Shown here: positions 61,950 through 64,000 of the stretch, piece by piece
Numbering within the stretch: position 1 is the stretch's first letter
Layout of the letters: every line of letters starts with the position of its first letter
Source of the DNA: Owenia fusiformis
Taxonomy: Eukaryota; Annelida; Polychaeta; Sabellida; Oweniidae
Direction: 5' to 3'
Length of the DNA: 64,000 nucleotides
NCBI GenBank assembly: GCA_903813345.2
Contig: CAIIXF020000002.1
Span: 17,553,467 to 17,617,466 of the forward strand
Translations under genes and position numbers: made by a program
The notes under the pieces: model-generated
What the model was told of the DNA's origin: nothing
Databases searched by the model: none
What the model saw: only the letters and a program-made list of their open reading frames with translations

Positions 61950-62841
61950 CAAACATTTAATGCGAAGATTATTTGTATATATTTGATATAACCATTTTTG
62001 TTAACACATTCTGTTTTTAACTACAATTGTTTTTTGTTCCTCTCTACATGTACCAATTCTTCATGGGTCTTGAATTTATTTCTACTTTATATCTGTCATA
62101 TGTTGCCATTGGTGATGATAATGATTATTTGTTCTCTGTTAGGATTCTTATTGCCACTCTTATGCATCAACTTATCAAATATAGCTAGGACAGTTATAAA
62201 AATAATATTTCACATTCCTCTAACCGAGAGACTAAAAGGGCATATATCCAGACTCATCCTTTTGACATTACCCAAAATACCTCCTCTCTCGATATACACA
62301 TAATTTATCAAAGACCGACTTAAGTTTGTATGGGCAATAGTAAATGAAAATGTTTTTTGTCAAGAATTTTGTCCATCCCATCTGCTGATGAATGTACCAA
62401 CTTTTAGTCATTTAATCTATCATGAACCTCAATAGTTACCAGTTACATATCAAAATTGACAAATCAAGTACTGGTTAATAATAAATGCATGATTTGAATC
62501 TTTGTGCGAGACCCCCTCCACCAGAACAAAAAATGTTGGCCTGTTAAATTCTCAATCTTATGCCTTCGTCACATTTGCTTTGATTTTCAATACAGCGCCC
62601 AGCCGATTGAGTATTCTTTTCAAAATTGAATACAATATTGAACAAAACACTCTGCCGGTGCCGATTGAACAATCGGAGCAAATGTGACCAAGGCATTAGT
62701 CATCTACCCAATTGCTTTGTCAAAATCCCCACCCTGCATGGGGGGGGGATCGCACACAAGTCTTTGAATGGTTCATTACTCTTGATCCCTTTCATCTTGT
62801 ATCATTCACCAAACAGTAAGAAAAAATAACAGTATATTCAA
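61950..62841. other. Intergenic DNA, nothing assigned
   Basis: Short frames on the + strand lack domains or splice context. A G-run of nine lies near 62,740. Confidence 0.4.
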
Positions 62842-62857
62842 TTTATTGCACTTTATT
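62842..62857 (-). terminator. Polyadenylation signals of the right-hand minus-strand gene
   Basis: Two minus-strand AATAAA motifs (62,842-62,847 and 62,852-62,857) lie about 660 nt past the stop at 63,515. They are the best candidates for its 3' end. Confidence 0.35.
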
Positions 62858-63514
62858 TTCATCAGAGACAAACATCACTCCAATAAGCATATACATTATC
62901 ATTATTTACACTTTTATGATGTGATTTGTAATTGAGTTCCTTGTGAAAATTTGTTCTTTACCTATCTTAATAGGTAGTATTTAAGTCTATTGATAAAATG
63001 TATTGTATGTACATTGAATAACCTGGTAATTGATTCTAATATATACAAGTTGCTGTCTATACCTTCATAGAGAAGATCATGATCATCTATTATCTAGTGA
63101 AATAAATTAATTTGAAACTGATGTTCCTGTTGATATTTACAATTCAATTCCCTCAATAAGGAAAGGAGGGAAAATACTTTCCTAGTTTCTTCGAGAAATG
63201 GTCCTCCACAGTGGTTTTTTGTCATTTAAAACTTGAAGATGCAATATAAGTTCCCATGAACCTCTCTAAACCAATTAAAGTATAAAAAGTATTAATTATA
63301 GAGAGCTTTCGATAGAAATCCTCACTTGACTTAACTTTTGAGTGACATTGTATATGTAGTTCACAGTTTCTGATAAATGTTCCAGTTCCAAATTCTCTAC
63401 TTAAGTCATTCTTTGTTTTGGGAATGGTGTATTGTCAACCACGTGTACAATCCCATGTGCCCTGCATACTAGGCACAGCATTCACTGTCGCAACCTGATA
63501 TACAAGTTCATTGT

Positions 63515-63660
63515 TCATGAAATCTGCAACATTTTGTGCATTGTTTGGACAACCGGCCCTTCTGTGGCGTTAAAATGTTGCTCCACCCTATCCTGGCAGA
63601 GGAGTGTCTCACTCAGTTCTTCGAAAAGTATTGGAACTATTTCCACTACCAATGACCGCA
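63515..63660 (-). CDS. Terminal coding exon of an unidentified gene (partial)
   Basis: Good acceptor TATTCTTTCAG, then two bases completing a split codon and 47 codons to TGA. The peptide reads RSLVVEIVPILFEELSETLL, then CQDRVEQHFN and TEGPVVQTMHKMLQIS. The helical, charged, low-repeat composition looks like real protein rather than chance. Earlier exons must lie right of the window or between here and 64,000. I do not recognise the family. Confidence 0.5.
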
Positions 63661-63709
63661 CTGAAAGAATAATAAATACATGGTTCTGTTAATTCAGAAA
63701 GGATGAGTT

Positions 63710-63878
63710 CAGTAGAACTGTAGAAACTATGTAAGTGGAACACACTCGGGACCTCAAAAAAGTGTTCCACTTGAGACGTGATCCACTTAAAGAGGTTTAT
63801 TAACATGGAATAAATAGGCCTTGGGACTTTAAAAACAATGTTACACTTGTGAGATGATCCACTCAGCAGGTTCTACTG
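63710..63878. mobile_element. Mariner-like MITE, right-hand copy
   Basis: The ends CAGTAGAACTGTAG and CAGCAGGTTCTACTG are inverse-related, and GTGGAACAC, GTGTTCCACTTGAGA and GATCCACT blocks match the family at 6782 and 7384. It lies in the intron just upstream of the terminal exon at 63,515-63,660. Confidence 0.5.
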
Positions 63879-64000
63879 TTATCATAACAAAAAAAGTCTT
63901 ACATCTTAATAACTGACTCCCATAAACTCCCATTAAGCACACATAAAACCAATTAATTTTATATCCACTGCATATTTAGGAAATGCAGCACTTGATAAAT

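Overview
This is eukaryotic, AT-rich animal DNA. Genes have GT-AG introns and long AT-rich intergenic spaces, and the window is full of tandem satellites and small inverted-repeat transposons. The gene set (a Toll-like receptor with two cysteine-flanked LRR blocks, a Goliath-type PA-TM-RING ubiquitin ligase, and a lysosomal iduronate-2-sulfatase) fits a marine invertebrate such as a lophotrochozoan or a non-vertebrate deuterostome. The sequence alone does not let me name the species.

Layout. (1) 3.9-6.3 kb, + strand: a single-exon Toll-like receptor of 712 aa. (2) 11.9-48.1 kb, - strand: a seven-exon PA-TM-RING E3 ligase of 454 aa, rebuilt by joining exons with matching phase and GT-AG borders. 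Its first intron is 26.7 kb and holds most of the satellites and transposons. (3) 48.8-59.0 kb, + strand: an eight-exon iduronate-2-sulfatase of 657 aa, also rebuilt exon by exon. The short signal-peptide exon lies 716 bp head-to-head from the ligase start, which suggests a shared bidirectional promoter. (4) 63.5-63.7 kb, - strand: the last coding exon of a further gene whose body lies to the right of the window; I do not recognise the protein.

Mobile and repeated DNA. Several non-autonomous DNA transposon families can be defined by terminal inverted repeats and target-site duplications. They include a CAAGGAGGATTGG family with 9-bp duplications (one pair moved as a composite), a CTTACT foldback family with 6-bp duplications, TTAA-flanked piggyBac-like elements, a CAGTG-ended element split by a foldback insertion, TA-type mariner-like elements, and several palindromic elements. 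Satellites with periods of about 17, 20, 22, 30, 66, 75 and 130 bp lie mainly in the ligase introns.

The most notable points are in the genes. The ligase's last exon has its splice acceptor and first 45 coding bases present three times, and one upstream copy looks like a complete in-frame 66-nt cassette exon. The donor of its exon 5 is also tandemly duplicated. The sulfatase carries about 110 extra residues, including a 32-residue tandem repeat, at the loop between its two subdomains. The three main genes have no evident shared pathway beyond the head-to-head pair.
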